In this document: piece by piece, positions 39,831 through 48,497 of the stretch
Numbering within the stretch: the stretch's first letter is position 1
How the letters are laid out: the number at the start of each line of letters is the position of its first letter
Assembly (NCBI RefSeq): GCF_900186535.1
Contig: NZ_FYDE01000005.1
Span: 1-64,000 of the forward strand
Origin: Marasmitruncus massiliensis
GTDB taxonomy: Bacteria > Bacillota > Clostridia > Oscillospirales > Ruminococcaceae
Reading direction: 5' to 3'
Length of the DNA stretch: 64,000 nt
Made by a program: the position numbers and the translations under genes
The notes under the pieces: model-generated
Database searches by the model: none
What the model was told of the DNA's origin: nothing
The model's input: only the letters and a program-made list of their open reading frames with translations

Positions 39831-40907
39831 TTACGCGTTCTTGCGGATCTTAGCCAGTTCGGCCAGCAGCGCGTCATGAATCCCCTCGGTGCAGCCGGAA
39901 TCTTTCACGAGCCAATCGTAAACCGGTTCGCAGGCTTTGGCGAATGCATCCGCGTCGACTTCGTTGAATGTAACACCTTCGCTCTCCAGTTTGGAGACGG
40001 TGGCATCATAGCTGGCCTCGACGGCTTCACGGCACTCTTTTGCGCCGTACGCAAATTCCTCGTCGATTACTTTACGATACTCCTCGGGGATGCTGTTATA
40101 AACATTGGAGTTGATATAAACACCGCGGACAGCGATGAAATGGCGGGTCAGGGCAACTCTCTTGCAGACCTCCCATGCTCCGGTATCCTGCAGAGTGGAT
40201 TCCGAGCCCTCGAAGCCTTCCACCACGCCGGACTGGATCGCTGAGATACACTCGGTGAAGGACATCGGAGTTGCAACGCCGCCCATAGCGTTTACGGTAT
40301 TGATAAACAGCGGGCTCTCGGTACTGCGCAGCTTGGTTCCCTTGAGATCTGCCGGCGTCTTGATATCCTTGTTAGTGCACAGGCTGCGGAAGCCGAACTC
40401 ATAATTCATCGAAAGGATGTGGATACCCTTTTCCTCCGCTTTGGCTATCATATCCTTCACAAGATCGGTTTCGACCATCGCTTCCCACTCATCATAGCTC
40501 TGATAGAGGCATGGGCCGACCAGTGCGGCAAAATCCGGGACGTAGGCACCCAGATAGGAAGGTTCTTCGACCGAAATAAAATTAGCGCCGCGCTCAACCT
40601 GTTCGAGGGCATCCTCGTAAACAGAAAGCTGGCCCTGACCGTAAACTTCCACGGTCACATGTCCATTTGTCTTTTCAGTAATGCGCTTGCCGATTAGCTC
40701 CATGGATTTGTAAATCTGCTCGTCCGGCTGGAAAACATGGCTTAACTTCAGGGTGATCTTGTAATCATCACCGGCTGCCGCAGAAGCGGCGCTGCCGGAA
40801 GCTTTGGGAGCCGGACTGGTACCTGCCGCGGAACCGCAGCCTACCAGCAGGGCAGCGCCCAGAACAAATGCAACGGTACATTTGATAGCTTTTGCAAGTT
40901 TTTTCAT
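39831..40907 (-). CDS. TRAP transporter substrate-binding lipoprotein (DctP-type)
   Basis: The 358-residue protein has a lipoprotein signal ending LLVGCGSA and a Ser/Ala/Pro linker. The DctP domain follows, with KGTKLRSTESPLFINTVNAM carrying the ligand-binding Arg and GVVEGFEGSESTLQ at the substrate cleft. The conserved Arg implies a carboxylate ligand. It is the first gene of the operon, behind a good promoter (41113-41141). Confidence 0.9.
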   Translation of the reverse strand: MKKLAKAIKCTVAFVLGAALLVGCGSAAGTSPAPKASGSAASAAAGDDYKITLKLSHVFQPDEQIYKSMELIGKRITEKTNGHVTVEVYGQGQLSVYEDALEQVERGANFISVEEPSYLGAYVPDFAALVGPCLYQSYDEWEAMVETDLVKDMIAKAEEKGIHILSMNYEFGFRSLCTNKDIKTPADLKGTKLRSTESPLFINTVNAMGGVATPMSFTECISAIQSGVVEGFEGSESTLQDTGAWEVCKRVALTRHFIAVRGVYINSNVYNSIPEEYRKVIDEEFAYGAKECREAVEASYDATVSKLESEGVTFNEVDADAFAKACEPVYDWLVKDSGCTEGIHDALLAELAKIRKNA

Positions 40908-41339
40908 GTGATCGTCCCTTCCTTATTCTGTTTCGGCTTTTTGCATACGTCTTTCGGAGATACCTGCGCATCTCCCAGAATTCGACATGCGGAAAACGCA
41001 AAAAAAACAAAACGCATCAGCAGGGCATACAAGTGCCATGCCCCCTTTTGCATTTTGCTCGTCTCACGCTCTAAAGCAAACTCCGCATTGATCGTTTTCT
41101 GTTATTACGGTTATCATAACACAGTATTTTCCATTACGCAATATATTTTTGTCTGTTTTCCATATTTTGTTTTTGTTGCACAATTTTTTTTTATACATTT
41201 TCACTTTTCATTATAAACAGTTCATAATGCACTCATGATTTATTCACGATTTGAGCTGACACATAAAGCAACGAGCATGCAGAACTTCCGGGCTCCGCGC
41301 GTTCTTTTGGCAGAAAGGGAAAATGAAATAGGAGCGGAT
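40908..41339. other. Intergenic region with the first TRAP promoter
   Basis: Apart from the promoter at 41113-41141 and a short GTTATCATAAC palindrome overlapping its -10 box (41110-41120), no gene is supported. No clear terminator follows the HAD-IIA gene, so read-through into the TRAP genes is possible. Confidence 0.5.
41113..41141 (-). promoter_or_regulatory. Probable sigma-A promoter of the first TRAP operon
   Basis: On the reverse strand TTGCGT (41136-41141) and TATGAT (41113-41118) are 17 bases apart. A GTTAT-C-ATAAC dyad covers the -10 box and may be an operator. Confidence 0.65.
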
Positions 41340-42143
41340 TCATGACAGTTCCAGCAGCATCCGGCCCATCTCGCCAAGAGAGGCATAGACACCATCCGGC
41401 TGCACCCTGCTAAGGGGGATATCCTCCGGTTTTGTCTCGCCGGTCAGCACCAGCAGGCCTTTGGCGCCGTTGTTCACGCCGGTTGCCACGTCGGTATAGA
41501 TGCGGTCACCCACAAAAGCGACCCGCTCGCGCTTTTCGCCGGTTTTGTCCAGCACCATGTCCACCGTCTCGCCAAACGGCTTGCCGAGATATTTGGGCTG
41601 CTTGCCGGTGGAAAGCGAAATTGCCGCGCAGAATGCACCGCAGTCCGGGATAAACCCGCCCTCGACGGGGCAGTTGATGTCCAAATGGGTAGCAAGGAAG
41701 AGCGCGCCGTTGCGAATATAGGTGCAGGCACGCTCCAGCTTTTCGTAGGTAAGAGTCGTGTCAAACGCCACGACAACAAGATCGGGCATGTCCTTGGTAA
41801 GCTTAATCCCGCCTGCGCGAAAACTCTCCGCCAGCGGTTGGGTACCGACAAGGTAAACGGTCTTATCCGGGTGATTGGAATTGAGGTAGCGAATGGTGAC
41901 ATCACCCGACGTCATAATCTGGTCGCGGGTGATGCGGCAGTTCATTTTCGCCAGCTTTTGGATATAGATTTCAGGCGATTTTGAAGAGTTGTTTGTAAAG
42001 AAGAGATAATCCCGTCCGGTCTTTCTGACCGCGTCAAGAAATTCCAGCGAGCCGTCCAGAATCCTGTCGCCAAGATAAAAAGTGCCGTCCATGTCCAATA
42101 CAAAAAGCCGGGTCTCCTGCAAGAGCTCATGTTGTTTGTCCAA
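41340..42143 (-). CDS. HAD-IIA family hydrolase (NagD/4-nitrophenylphosphatase-like)
   Basis: The 267-residue protein has HAD motif I FVLDMDGTFYLGD, motif II FFTNNSSKSPE, the class IIA Lys in YLGKPFGETVDMVL and motif IV FVGDRIYTDVATGVNNGA. These define NagD-like phosphatases acting on small phosphates such as UMP or glycerol-2-P. The gene sits between MgtC and the TRAP genes on the same strand, spaced about 30 bases from MgtC, so these may be co-transcribed. The physiological substrate is unknown. Confidence 0.88.
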   Translation of the reverse strand: MDKQHELLQETRLFVLDMDGTFYLGDRILDGSLEFLDAVRKTGRDYLFFTNNSSKSPEIYIQKLAKMNCRITRDQIMTSGDVTIRYLNSNHPDKTVYLVGTQPLAESFRAGGIKLTKDMPDLVVVAFDTTLTYEKLERACTYIRNGALFLATHLDINCPVEGGFIPDCGAFCAAISLSTGKQPKYLGKPFGETVDMVLDKTGEKRERVAFVGDRIYTDVATGVNNGAKGLLVLTGETKPEDIPLSRVQPDGVYASLGEMGRMLLELS

Positions 42144-42173
42144 TCGTTGTTCCTCCCTGCGGGCATCGCCCTG

Positions 42174-42869
42174 TTAAAGTTCTTCCACAAAGCGCACGCA
42201 CTCCATGGCACGGATATTATCGAAAATCACAGGACGCTTATAGCGTTCCTCTACCTCAATGGTGGCAATGGCATTCGGGCCCTCGCCCTTGATCTTGCTT
42301 TTTCCCAGTTCAAAGCTGGCGATGCGGATATTCTGCTTTCGCATTTCGTCGATGAAAAGGGTCACATTCTTATTATTCTCAAATTCCAGATAAAGGTCAA
42401 ATACTTTTGAGCGCTTGTGGATCTGTTCGTCCACCTTGGAAAGTACCTTCAGGGTAATAATGACAAGCATAAGGGTGATAAATGCGCCCTCGATAAAGCC
42501 AATTCCAACGGCAAGGCCAAGGCAGGCGCAGGCCCACAGGCCTGCGGCGGTCGTCAAGCCGCGCACCTGGTTGCGGCCGGTGACGATGATGGTGCCGACG
42601 CCGAGAAAGCCGACACCGCTGATGACCTGTGCGCCAAGCCGGGCAATGTCCATATTGCCCGCAAAGTTCATATGGATGTACTGCCCGGTAAGCATGACAA
42701 GTGCGGAGCCCAGACAGACGAGCGTATGCGTTTTGATTCCCGCGCCTCTGCGCTTAATGCCACGATCGATGCCGATGACGAAGCCGATGGCCAACGCAGA
42801 GACCAGCCGCAGGGTAATCGCTCCGGTATTCCATTCGGCGGCAACCTCCATAAATTCTTTCCATGGCAT
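42174..42869 (-). CDS. MgtC/SapB family membrane protein
   Basis: The 231-residue protein has about four transmembrane segments and a soluble C-terminal domain. The family patterns IGFVIGIDRGIKRRGAGIKT, HTLVCLGSALVML, GVGFLGVGTIIVTGR and VRGLTTAAGLWACACLGLAV are all present. MgtC-type proteins affect ATP synthase or magnesium balance. The gene is preceded by a 150-base leader with a terminator-like hairpin (42917-42966), which suggests attenuation of expression. Confidence 0.88.
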   Translation of the reverse strand: MPWKEFMEVAAEWNTGAITLRLVSALAIGFVIGIDRGIKRRGAGIKTHTLVCLGSALVMLTGQYIHMNFAGNMDIARLGAQVISGVGFLGVGTIIVTGRNQVRGLTTAAGLWACACLGLAVGIGFIEGAFITLMLVIITLKVLSKVDEQIHKRSKVFDLYLEFENNKNVTLFIDEMRKQNIRIASFELGKSKIKGEGPNAIATIEVEERYKRPVIFDNIRAMECVRFVEEL

Positions 42870-42916
42870 GGCAATTCCTCCGCTTCTGCTTGGTTATTCC
42901 TTTCGGTTACTTGCAA

Positions 42917-42966
42917 AAGAGCAGGGCAAACACACGGAAACTCCCGTTCGTGTTTGCCCTGCTCTT
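42917..42966 (-). promoter_or_regulatory. Leader terminator (attenuator) of the mgtC gene
   Basis: AAGAGCAGGGCAAACAC (42917-42933) pairs perfectly with GTGTTTGCCCTGCTCTT (42950-42966); TTTTGC follows on the reverse strand. It lies 48 bases before the start codon and about 50 bases into the transcript. This suggests controlled premature termination, with an upstream GCAGA/TCTGC hairpin as part of the switch. Confidence 0.7.
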
Positions 42967-43023
42967 ACTCTAAGGCTGTCATTCAATTGGAAGCAGACCC
43001 ACAATCTGCCTTTCGCTGGCTTT

Positions 43024-43052
43024 ATGCTAACACACGAGTATGGGATTGTCAA
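43024..43052 (-). promoter_or_regulatory. Sigma-A promoter of the mgtC leader
   Basis: On the reverse strand a perfect TTGACA (43047-43052), a 17-base spacer and TAGCAT (43024-43029). The transcript would begin near 43017. Confidence 0.85.
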
Positions 43053-43367
43053 ATGCCAATTTGTAATATCAAAACAATATATGCAGTCCGGCGGCGAGAG
43101 GTCCGAAAACTGCGGTTTCTTTTCAGCCGTTCGTTCTTGTGGCACAAACACCGCATGAAATGCCCCGCGCGCTGTGTGTGCACAAACGAACAGGTCTTCG
43201 GCAATTTGTACAGAATCCCAAAATCCAAACACCGTTTGTGTGCCATTTGGAGATTTTTAAATGAAGTGTTGATTTTCACCCCCATGCATGGTAAGGTAAT
43301 AAATGTAAATCGTCTGCTGAAGTTCTCACGCAATAGTCGGTTTTTAAGTTTCAGTTTCAATATGGAA
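43053..43367. other. Intergenic region before the glp operon
   Basis: No gene is supported here. A weak forward TTGATT near 43269 could be a -35 box for the glp operon, but no good -10 follows at the right distance. Confidence 0.3.
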
Positions 43368-43433
43368 AACCCAGAGTAGAGAGAATGGGTTAAACGGAAT
43401 CACTGGTCCGTTTAATCGGGTTACTCTTTTTTA
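43368..43433 (+). promoter_or_regulatory. Leader 1: terminator with competing hairpin before glpP
   Basis: TTAAACGGA (43390-43398) pairs with TCCGTTTAA (43407-43415), and AGAGTA (43373-43378) with TACTCT (43422-43427), followed by TTTTTT: a terminator. A competing hairpin uses AACCCA (43368-43373) and TGGGTT (43386-43391), which overlaps both terminator arms. The motif CAGAGTA-N2-GAGAA recurs in leader 2 at 44121. This suggests GlpP also regulates its own synthesis. Confidence 0.6.
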
Positions 43434-43506
43434 TTTTGTCTTTTTACCAGGTCAGCGCTTTATCTTGAGAAAGCGGCGGCATGCGTCGTGCAGTAAAGGA
43501 GATCTT

Positions 43507-44079
43507 TTGGGTTTGGATCAGCATTTTTACGATACCGTTGCAGCAAATCCGGTCATCGCGGCCGTAAAGGATTTCGAGGGTCTGGAGCACTGTCTGGCCG
43601 AGGAGGATATCCAGGTGGTATTCGTTCTGTTCGGTGATATCTGTAATATCAGTGAAATCATCGAACGGATTAAAACCGCCGGCAAAATGGCCTTGGTGCA
43701 TGTGGATCTCATCACCGGCCTTTCCAACAAGGAAGTTGCCGTCGACTTTATCCAGCGCAATACTTTGGCCGATGGAATTATTTCCACGCGGCAAAGCTTT
43801 ATCCGCCGGGCAAGGGATCTCCATCTGTATACGATTCTGCGCGTTTTTGTCATTGATTCGATTGCGCTTTCGAGCCTTGAAAAGCTTGAATCTGTCCGGC
43901 CGGACTTCATCGAAATCCTGCCGGGCGTCATGCCCAAGACCATTCGCAAGGTCTGTGCCATAACTTCCATCCCGGTGCTGGCAGGAGGCCTGATCGCGGA
44001 CAAAGAGGATGTTATGAACGCCCTTGAAGCGGGCGCAACCGCTATTTCCACGACAAATCAGCAGGTCTGGCAGATGTAA
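43507..44079 (+). CDS. glpP: Glycerol-3-phosphate responsive antiterminator GlpP
   Basis: The likely start is TTG at 43507 (five bases after AAGGAG) or TTG at 43513, giving 188-190 residues. The GlpP family pattern is clear: MALVHVDLITGLSNKE, DGIISTRQSFIRRA, RPDFIEILPGVMPKTI and IPVLAGGLIADKEDVMNALE, which form a TIM-barrel that binds glycerol-3-P and mRNA leaders. In Bacillus it prevents termination upstream of glpD. Here a matching leader lies between this gene and the next, and another precedes this gene. Confidence 0.9.
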   Translation: MGLDQHFYDTVAANPVIAAVKDFEGLEHCLAEEDIQVVFVLFGDICNISEIIERIKTAGKMALVHVDLITGLSNKEVAVDFIQRNTLADGIISTRQSFIRRARDLHLYTILRVFVIDSIALSSLEKLESVRPDFIEILPGVMPKTIRKVCAITSIPVLAGGLIADKEDVMNALEAGATAISTTNQQVWQM

Positions 44080-44107
44080 CCATATTCTAAATCCGATATT
44101 TATGATT

Positions 44108-44203
44108 CCTGACTCTCATTCAGAGTATGAGAAAGCTGTGAGTCAGGCAGTCCCGTTTTTACGCTTTTTGGAGCGTTTAACGGGGGTGCCTGGCTCTTTT
44201 TTT
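44108..44203 (+). promoter_or_regulatory. Leader 2: GlpP-type terminator/antiterminator switch before the glpO-like gene
   Basis: CCTGACTC (44108-44115) pairs with GAGTCAGG (44140-44147), enclosing CTCAT/ATGAG around TCAGAGT. The same 44140-44147 segment begins a long terminator arm (44140-44157) that pairs with 44179-44196 and is followed by TTTTTTT. The two folds are therefore mutually exclusive. An extra hairpin, ACGCT/AGCGT, sits in the terminator loop. GlpP with bound glycerol-3-P should favour read-through. Confidence 0.8.
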
Positions 44204-44255
44204 ATAAAACAGCGATACATTCCATCCTGAAAACTACTGTAAGGAGTGACAGTCT

Positions 44256-45692
44256 GTGTACGACATTGTAATCATCGGCGCCGGCGTCACCGGCTGTTCC
44301 GTCGCGCGCGAGCTTTCCCGCTACAAGGCGAAGGTCTGCGTGGTGGAAAAGTGCGAGGACGTTTGCTGCGGTACCTCCAAGGCAAACAGCGCCATTGTGC
44401 ATGCAGGCTACGACGCTGCGGCCGGCAGCCTCATGGCAAAACTTAACGTTGAGGGCAACCGGCTGATGGGGTCCCTCAGTGAGGAACTGGATTTTTCCTT
44501 CCGGCGCAACGGCTCACTGGTTGTCTGCATGAGCGAGGCCGACATGCCCGGACTCAACAGGCTTTACCAAAACGGTCTGGAAAACGGTGTGGAGCGGCTG
44601 CGTATCCTCAGTCAGGAAGAACTGCGTGCCATGGAGCCGAACATCAGCCCGGATGCAGTGGCCGCCCTCTACGCGCCTACCGGCGGAATCGTCTGCCCGT
44701 TCGGCTTGACCATTGCGCTGGCCGAGAATGCATATACCAACGGTGTGGAATTCAAATTTGATACCGAGGTTTCCGGCCTGAGCCCTACCGCCGGGGGATG
44801 GAGCATCGAAACAAACCGCGGCAGGATCGAAACAAAGTATGCGGTCAATGCCGCCGGTGTTTACGCCGACGTGTTCCATAATATGGTCTCCGCAAAAAAG
44901 ATTCACATCACCCCGCGCCGCGGAGATTACTGCCTGCTCGACAAATCCACCGGTGGTTTCGTGGAAAAGACCATCTTCCAGCTGCCCGGCAGATACGGCA
45001 AGGGTGTGCTGGTCAGCCCCACGGTACACGGCAACCTCATTGTCGGCCCCACCGCCATCGACATTGAAGACCGCGAGGGTACCAACACCACCGCAGGGGG
45101 CATCAACGAACTGATCGGCAAAGCGGGCGCCACCGTCAGGAACCTGCCCATCCGGCAGGTCATCACGAGCTTCGCGGGCCTGCGTGCCCACGAAGACGGG
45201 CACGAATTTATTATAGGCGAAGCGGAGGATGCGCCTCGTTTCATCGATTGCGCCGGTATTGAGTCCCCCGGCCTCTCCTCCGCCCCCGCCATCGGTATCA
45301 TGGTCGGCAACCTGCTGCGCGACCGGCTGCGCCTCGGACCAAACCCGGACTTTAGCGGAAAACGCAAGGGCGTATTGAACCCCAAAACGCTCTCAAAAGA
45401 GGAACATACAAAGCTCATTCAGGAGCATCCAGCTTACGGCAATATCATCTGCCGCTGTGAGAACGTAACTGAGGGCGAAATTCTGGATGCGATCCACCGT
45501 CCGCTCGGCGCAAAGAGCCTTGACGGTGTGAAGCGCCGCATCCGCGCCGGAATGGGCCGCTGTCAGGCAGGCTTCTGCAGCCCGCGCACCCTGGAAATTC
45601 TGGCCCGCGAGCTTAACCTGCCGCAGGGTGAGATAACCAAATGCGGCGGCGCTTCGCGGCTCATTGTTGGTACCATCAAAGACCGGGTGTAA
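44256..45692 (+). CDS. GlpA/GlpO-type FAD-dependent glycerol-3-phosphate dehydrogenase with [2Fe-2S] domain
   Basis: The 478-residue protein starts at GTG behind AAGGAG. It opens with the FAD motif DIVIIGAGVTGCSVARELS, has the DAO-type core and ends in a BFD-like Fe-S domain with ICRCENVTEG and GRCQAGFC supplying four cysteines. It would oxidise glycerol-3-P to dihydroxyacetone-P and pass electrons to the next protein. Being directly behind the GlpP leader supports this assignment over other amino-acid oxidase relatives. Confidence 0.85.
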   Translation: MYDIVIIGAGVTGCSVARELSRYKAKVCVVEKCEDVCCGTSKANSAIVHAGYDAAAGSLMAKLNVEGNRLMGSLSEELDFSFRRNGSLVVCMSEADMPGLNRLYQNGLENGVERLRILSQEELRAMEPNISPDAVAALYAPTGGIVCPFGLTIALAENAYTNGVEFKFDTEVSGLSPTAGGWSIETNRGRIETKYAVNAAGVYADVFHNMVSAKKIHITPRRGDYCLLDKSTGGFVEKTIFQLPGRYGKGVLVSPTVHGNLIVGPTAIDIEDREGTNTTAGGINELIGKAGATVRNLPIRQVITSFAGLRAHEDGHEFIIGEAEDAPRFIDCAGIESPGLSSAPAIGIMVGNLLRDRLRLGPNPDFSGKRKGVLNPKTLSKEEHTKLIQEHPAYGNIICRCENVTEGEILDAIHRPLGAKSLDGVKRRIRAGMGRCQAGFCSPRTLEILARELNLPQGEITKCGGASRLIVGTIKDRV

Positions 45693-45708
45693 GAGGGGTA
45701 ATGTGATT

Positions 45709-46974
45709 ATGACAAACTACGACATCGTTATCATCGGCGGCGGCCCCGCGGGCCTCGCAGCCGCTGTTTCCGCCTATGACGCGGGTACGCGCAGCATTCT
45801 GATCCTCGAGCGTGACACACAACTCGGCGGCATCCTGAACCAGTGTATTCACAACGGCTTCGGTCTGCACACCTTTCACGAAGAACTGACCGGGCCTGAA
45901 TATGCGGACCGCTTTGTACGGCAGGTTCTTGACCGGGAAATTGTGTATAAACTATCCACGATGGTCATGGACATCAGCGGACAGAAGATCGTCACCGCCA
46001 TGAACCGTGAAGACGGTCTCTTTGAAATTCAGGCGAAGTCCATTATTCTGGCTATGGGCTGCCGTGAGCGCAGCCGCGGCGCGCTCAATATTCCGGGCTA
46101 CCGCCCCGCCGGAATCTATTCCGCCGGCACTGCCCAGCGTCTTGTAAACATGGAGGGCTTTATGCCCGGCCGCCGGGTCGTTATCCTCGGCTCCGGGGAC
46201 ATCGGCCTCATTATGGCACGCCGCATGACCCTTGAGGGCGCGAAGGTTCTCGTTGTAGCCGAGCTCATGCCCTATTCAGGCGGCCTTAAACGCAACATTG
46301 TGCAGTGTCTTAACGATTTTGACATTCCGCTTAAGCTCAGCCACACCGTGGTGGACATTGAAGGCAAGGAGCGTGTCTCCGGAATCACCCTTGCGGAGGT
46401 GGACAGCGGCTGCAAGCCTATTCCGGGCACCGAAGAGCACTACGACTGCGATACCCTTCTGCTCTCCTGTGGCCTTATCCCCGAGAACGAGCTTTCCCGC
46501 GAAATGGGGGTATCCCTGAACCCGGTAACGAACGGCCCGGTGGTCAACGAAAGTCTTGAAACGAACATCCCGGGCGTGTTTGCGGCCGGAAACGTACTGC
46601 ATGTCCATGATCTGGTTGACTTTGTTTCAGAGGAAGCGGCCGCCGCCGGACGCAACGCTTCGGCATATGTTTCGGAAGGCGGATTTGAGGCGGCACGCCA
46701 TGAAGTACCCATTGTCTGCGAGGGCGGGCCGCGCTATACAGTACCCGGCACCATTGACCCCGCTCATATGCCCGACCGGCTGACCGTCCGCTTCCGGGTA
46801 GGCAGTGTGATTAAGAATCATTTTGTCAGTGTTTATTTTGGCGATAAGCAGGTGCTTCACCGCAAGCGCCCCGTCATGGCGCCGGGTGAGATGGAAGAAC
46901 TATACCTGAGCAAAAAAATGTTCGACGAACGCCCCGGTCTTGACAAGATCACCATCCGGATAGAGGAGGCATAA
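45709..46974 (+). CDS. FAD/NAD-dependent oxidoreductase, partner of the GlpO-like dehydrogenase
   Basis: The start ATG of MTNYDIVIIGGGPAGLAA gives 421 residues; an upstream ATG would overlap the previous gene. Two dinucleotide-binding motifs are seen: IVIIGGGPAGLAAAVSA for FAD, and VVILGSGDIGLIMARRM near residue 160 for NAD(P). The stretch GGILNQCIHNGFGLHTF and LAMGCRERSRGALNIPG is typical of the oxidoreductases in GlpO-DUF1667 trios. It probably transfers electrons from the Fe-S centre to a carrier. It begins 16 bases past the glpO-like stop. Confidence 0.85.
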   Translation: MTNYDIVIIGGGPAGLAAAVSAYDAGTRSILILERDTQLGGILNQCIHNGFGLHTFHEELTGPEYADRFVRQVLDREIVYKLSTMVMDISGQKIVTAMNREDGLFEIQAKSIILAMGCRERSRGALNIPGYRPAGIYSAGTAQRLVNMEGFMPGRRVVILGSGDIGLIMARRMTLEGAKVLVVAELMPYSGGLKRNIVQCLNDFDIPLKLSHTVVDIEGKERVSGITLAEVDSGCKPIPGTEEHYDCDTLLLSCGLIPENELSREMGVSLNPVTNGPVVNESLETNIPGVFAAGNVLHVHDLVDFVSEEAAAAGRNASAYVSEGGFEAARHEVPIVCEGGPRYTVPGTIDPAHMPDRLTVRFRVGSVIKNHFVSVYFGDKQVLHRKRPVMAPGEMEELYLSKKMFDERPGLDKITIRIEEA

Positions 46975-46977
46975 AGT

Positions 46978-47346
46978 ATGAAAATACGGAATTTCATCTG
47001 TATCGGCTGCCCTCTCGGCTGCCCTTTGCAGGTCACGATAGATGATGCCGGCACCGTTGCCAGGGTTTCGGGACACACCTGCCCGCGCGGCGAGGCGTAT
47101 GCCCGCAAAGAGGCTACAAATCCCACCCGCATCGTCACCAGTACCGTGTGGGTTAGGGGGAGTAAAAGCCATGCTGTCACCGTTTCGGTCAAAACTGCGT
47201 CGGATATCCCCAAGGGCAAAATTTTTGACTGTATCAAAGACATCAAAGATGTCACCATTTCCGCCCCCGTTCGGATCGGCGATATTGTAAAAACCAATGT
47301 AGACGGTACCGGCGTGGATATGATCGCCACTAAAAATGTTTTTTAG
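46978..47346 (+). CDS. DUF1667 family small Cys-rich protein
   Basis: The 122-residue protein has an N-terminal cysteine cluster, CIGCPLGCPL and HTCPRGEAYA, giving four cysteines spaced like an Fe-S or zinc site, then a beta-rich domain with VVTISAPVR-like strands. DUF1667 proteins are always found as the third member of GlpO-type operons and are thought to help electron transfer. It begins four bases past the previous stop. The last gene of the operon; a bidirectional terminator follows after 118 bases. Confidence 0.88.
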   Translation: MKIRNFICIGCPLGCPLQVTIDDAGTVARVSGHTCPRGEAYARKEATNPTRIVTSTVWVRGSKSHAVTVSVKTASDIPKGKIFDCIKDIKDVTISAPVRIGDIVKTNVDGTGVDMIATKNVF

Positions 47347-47464
47347 AATTCTCTTCCCGGCCGCTCTGAATCAACCGGCATTTCATCCGACCAAACGGGG
47401 AATTCCAGAATAAACGGCCGGCAAGTTTCCCAGAACTCTGCGTTTCACATAAGATTCTCCAACA

Positions 47465-47496
47465 AAAAAGATGCCGAATGATTTCGGCATCTTTTT
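47465..47496. terminator. Bidirectional rho-independent terminator
   Basis: AAAAAGATGCCGAA and TTCGGCATCTTTTT pair over 14 bases with loop TGAT and T-runs in both directions. It separates the converging glp and sugar-acid operons. Confidence 0.92.
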
Positions 47497-47518
47497 GATA
47501 GGATCATATAAAGTTCTG

Positions 47519-48430
47519 TCAGATTTTATTGATTCGGTTACGCAGATTTTGCAGTGTATGCTTCAGCCGCTCATACCGTTCCAGCGAAATGTTTCCGTAG
47601 AAGGGCGGCAGAGCCTTTCCAACGCTGATACCGCGCAGTGAAAGTCCCAGTTTCAGCAGCGGCAGGTTTCCATATTCGGTAGCCTCAGCCAATTCATTCA
47701 CCATCTGCTGGAGCTGCTCAGCAGTATCCCATTGCTGATTTCGCGATGCTTGAGCCAGCCTGACAAACAGTTCCGGCAACACATTGGCATTCCCTGAAAT
47801 ACTTCCCCCTGCCCCCAGCGCAAAAGCCTGTTTGATCAGGTCATCGCTTCCAACCAGAACCCGTCTGTTATTTCCGATCACTTCCAGATAGCGCTGCGTC
47901 AATGTGATGTCTCCCTGGCTGTCTTTAATCCCTGCGAAATTGGGATATTTACATAATGTCTGCACGACCCCAAGTGAAATGGAATTGCGGGCAAAGGCAG
48001 GGATGTTATAAAGGAACAGCCGTGAATCGGGTTTCAGCTCCTGGAGGATCGTCCGGTAATAGCAGAGCAGATCCGCATCACTGAATGGAAAATAATAAGG
48101 AGGGATCGCGCTTAAAAACGTGGCGCCCTGTTCCTGGACTTCCCGGACGAGCGAGCAGCATTCCTCCACCGGCAGCATCCCGACATGCACCATAACGGGG
48201 ATGCGATTGTCTGCGGCTTTCAGAACCGCTTTTAACATTCCTATCTTCTGCTGCTTATTCAGCAGCATACTCTCTCCTGTCGTGCCAAGCGTATACAGAC
48301 CATTGACACCCGCATTGACAAAGTAATCTACTAATTCATAAACAGTTTTTTCGTTAATATCGCCATATTCGTCAACCGGCGTCACCATTGCCGGAAAAAT
48401 TCCTTCTATTTGCTTGACAGTGTCATCCAA
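47519..48430 (-). CDS. DapA-family aldolase/dehydratase (sugar-acid lyase)
   Basis: The start is probably the TTG of LDDTVKQIEGIFPAMVTPV behind TGAGGGAAATGAG, giving 303 residues, the usual family length; a GTG 60 bases upstream is less likely. The signature is complete: GLYTLGTTGESMLL (Thr-Thr), FLYNIPAFARNSI (Tyr) and the Schiff-base Lys in FAGIKDSQGDITL near residue 163. In a sugar-acid operon this is expected to cleave a 2-keto-3-deoxy acid to pyruvate and an aldehyde, or dehydrate 5-keto-4-deoxyglucarate. It follows the dehydratase gene by 67 bases. Confidence 0.88.
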   Translation of the reverse strand: MDDTVKQIEGIFPAMVTPVDEYGDINEKTVYELVDYFVNAGVNGLYTLGTTGESMLLNKQQKIGMLKAVLKAADNRIPVMVHVGMLPVEECCSLVREVQEQGATFLSAIPPYYFPFSDADLLCYYRTILQELKPDSRLFLYNIPAFARNSISLGVVQTLCKYPNFAGIKDSQGDITLTQRYLEVIGNNRRVLVGSDDLIKQAFALGAGGSISGNANVLPELFVRLAQASRNQQWDTAEQLQQMVNELAEATEYGNLPLLKLGLSLRGISVGKALPPFYGNISLERYERLKHTLQNLRNRINKI

Positions 48431-48497
48431 CTCATTTCCCTCATTTGATGACGCAGGCGCCCCTATTGTAGGCCAATAACGGGCGCCCACATCTAGT

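Noticed and set aside
43053-43367. Possible M-box or other known riboswitch between mgtC and glpP.
   Set aside because: The transcript start predicted by the promoter at 43024-43052 leaves only about 150 bases of leader, and no known class was recognised.
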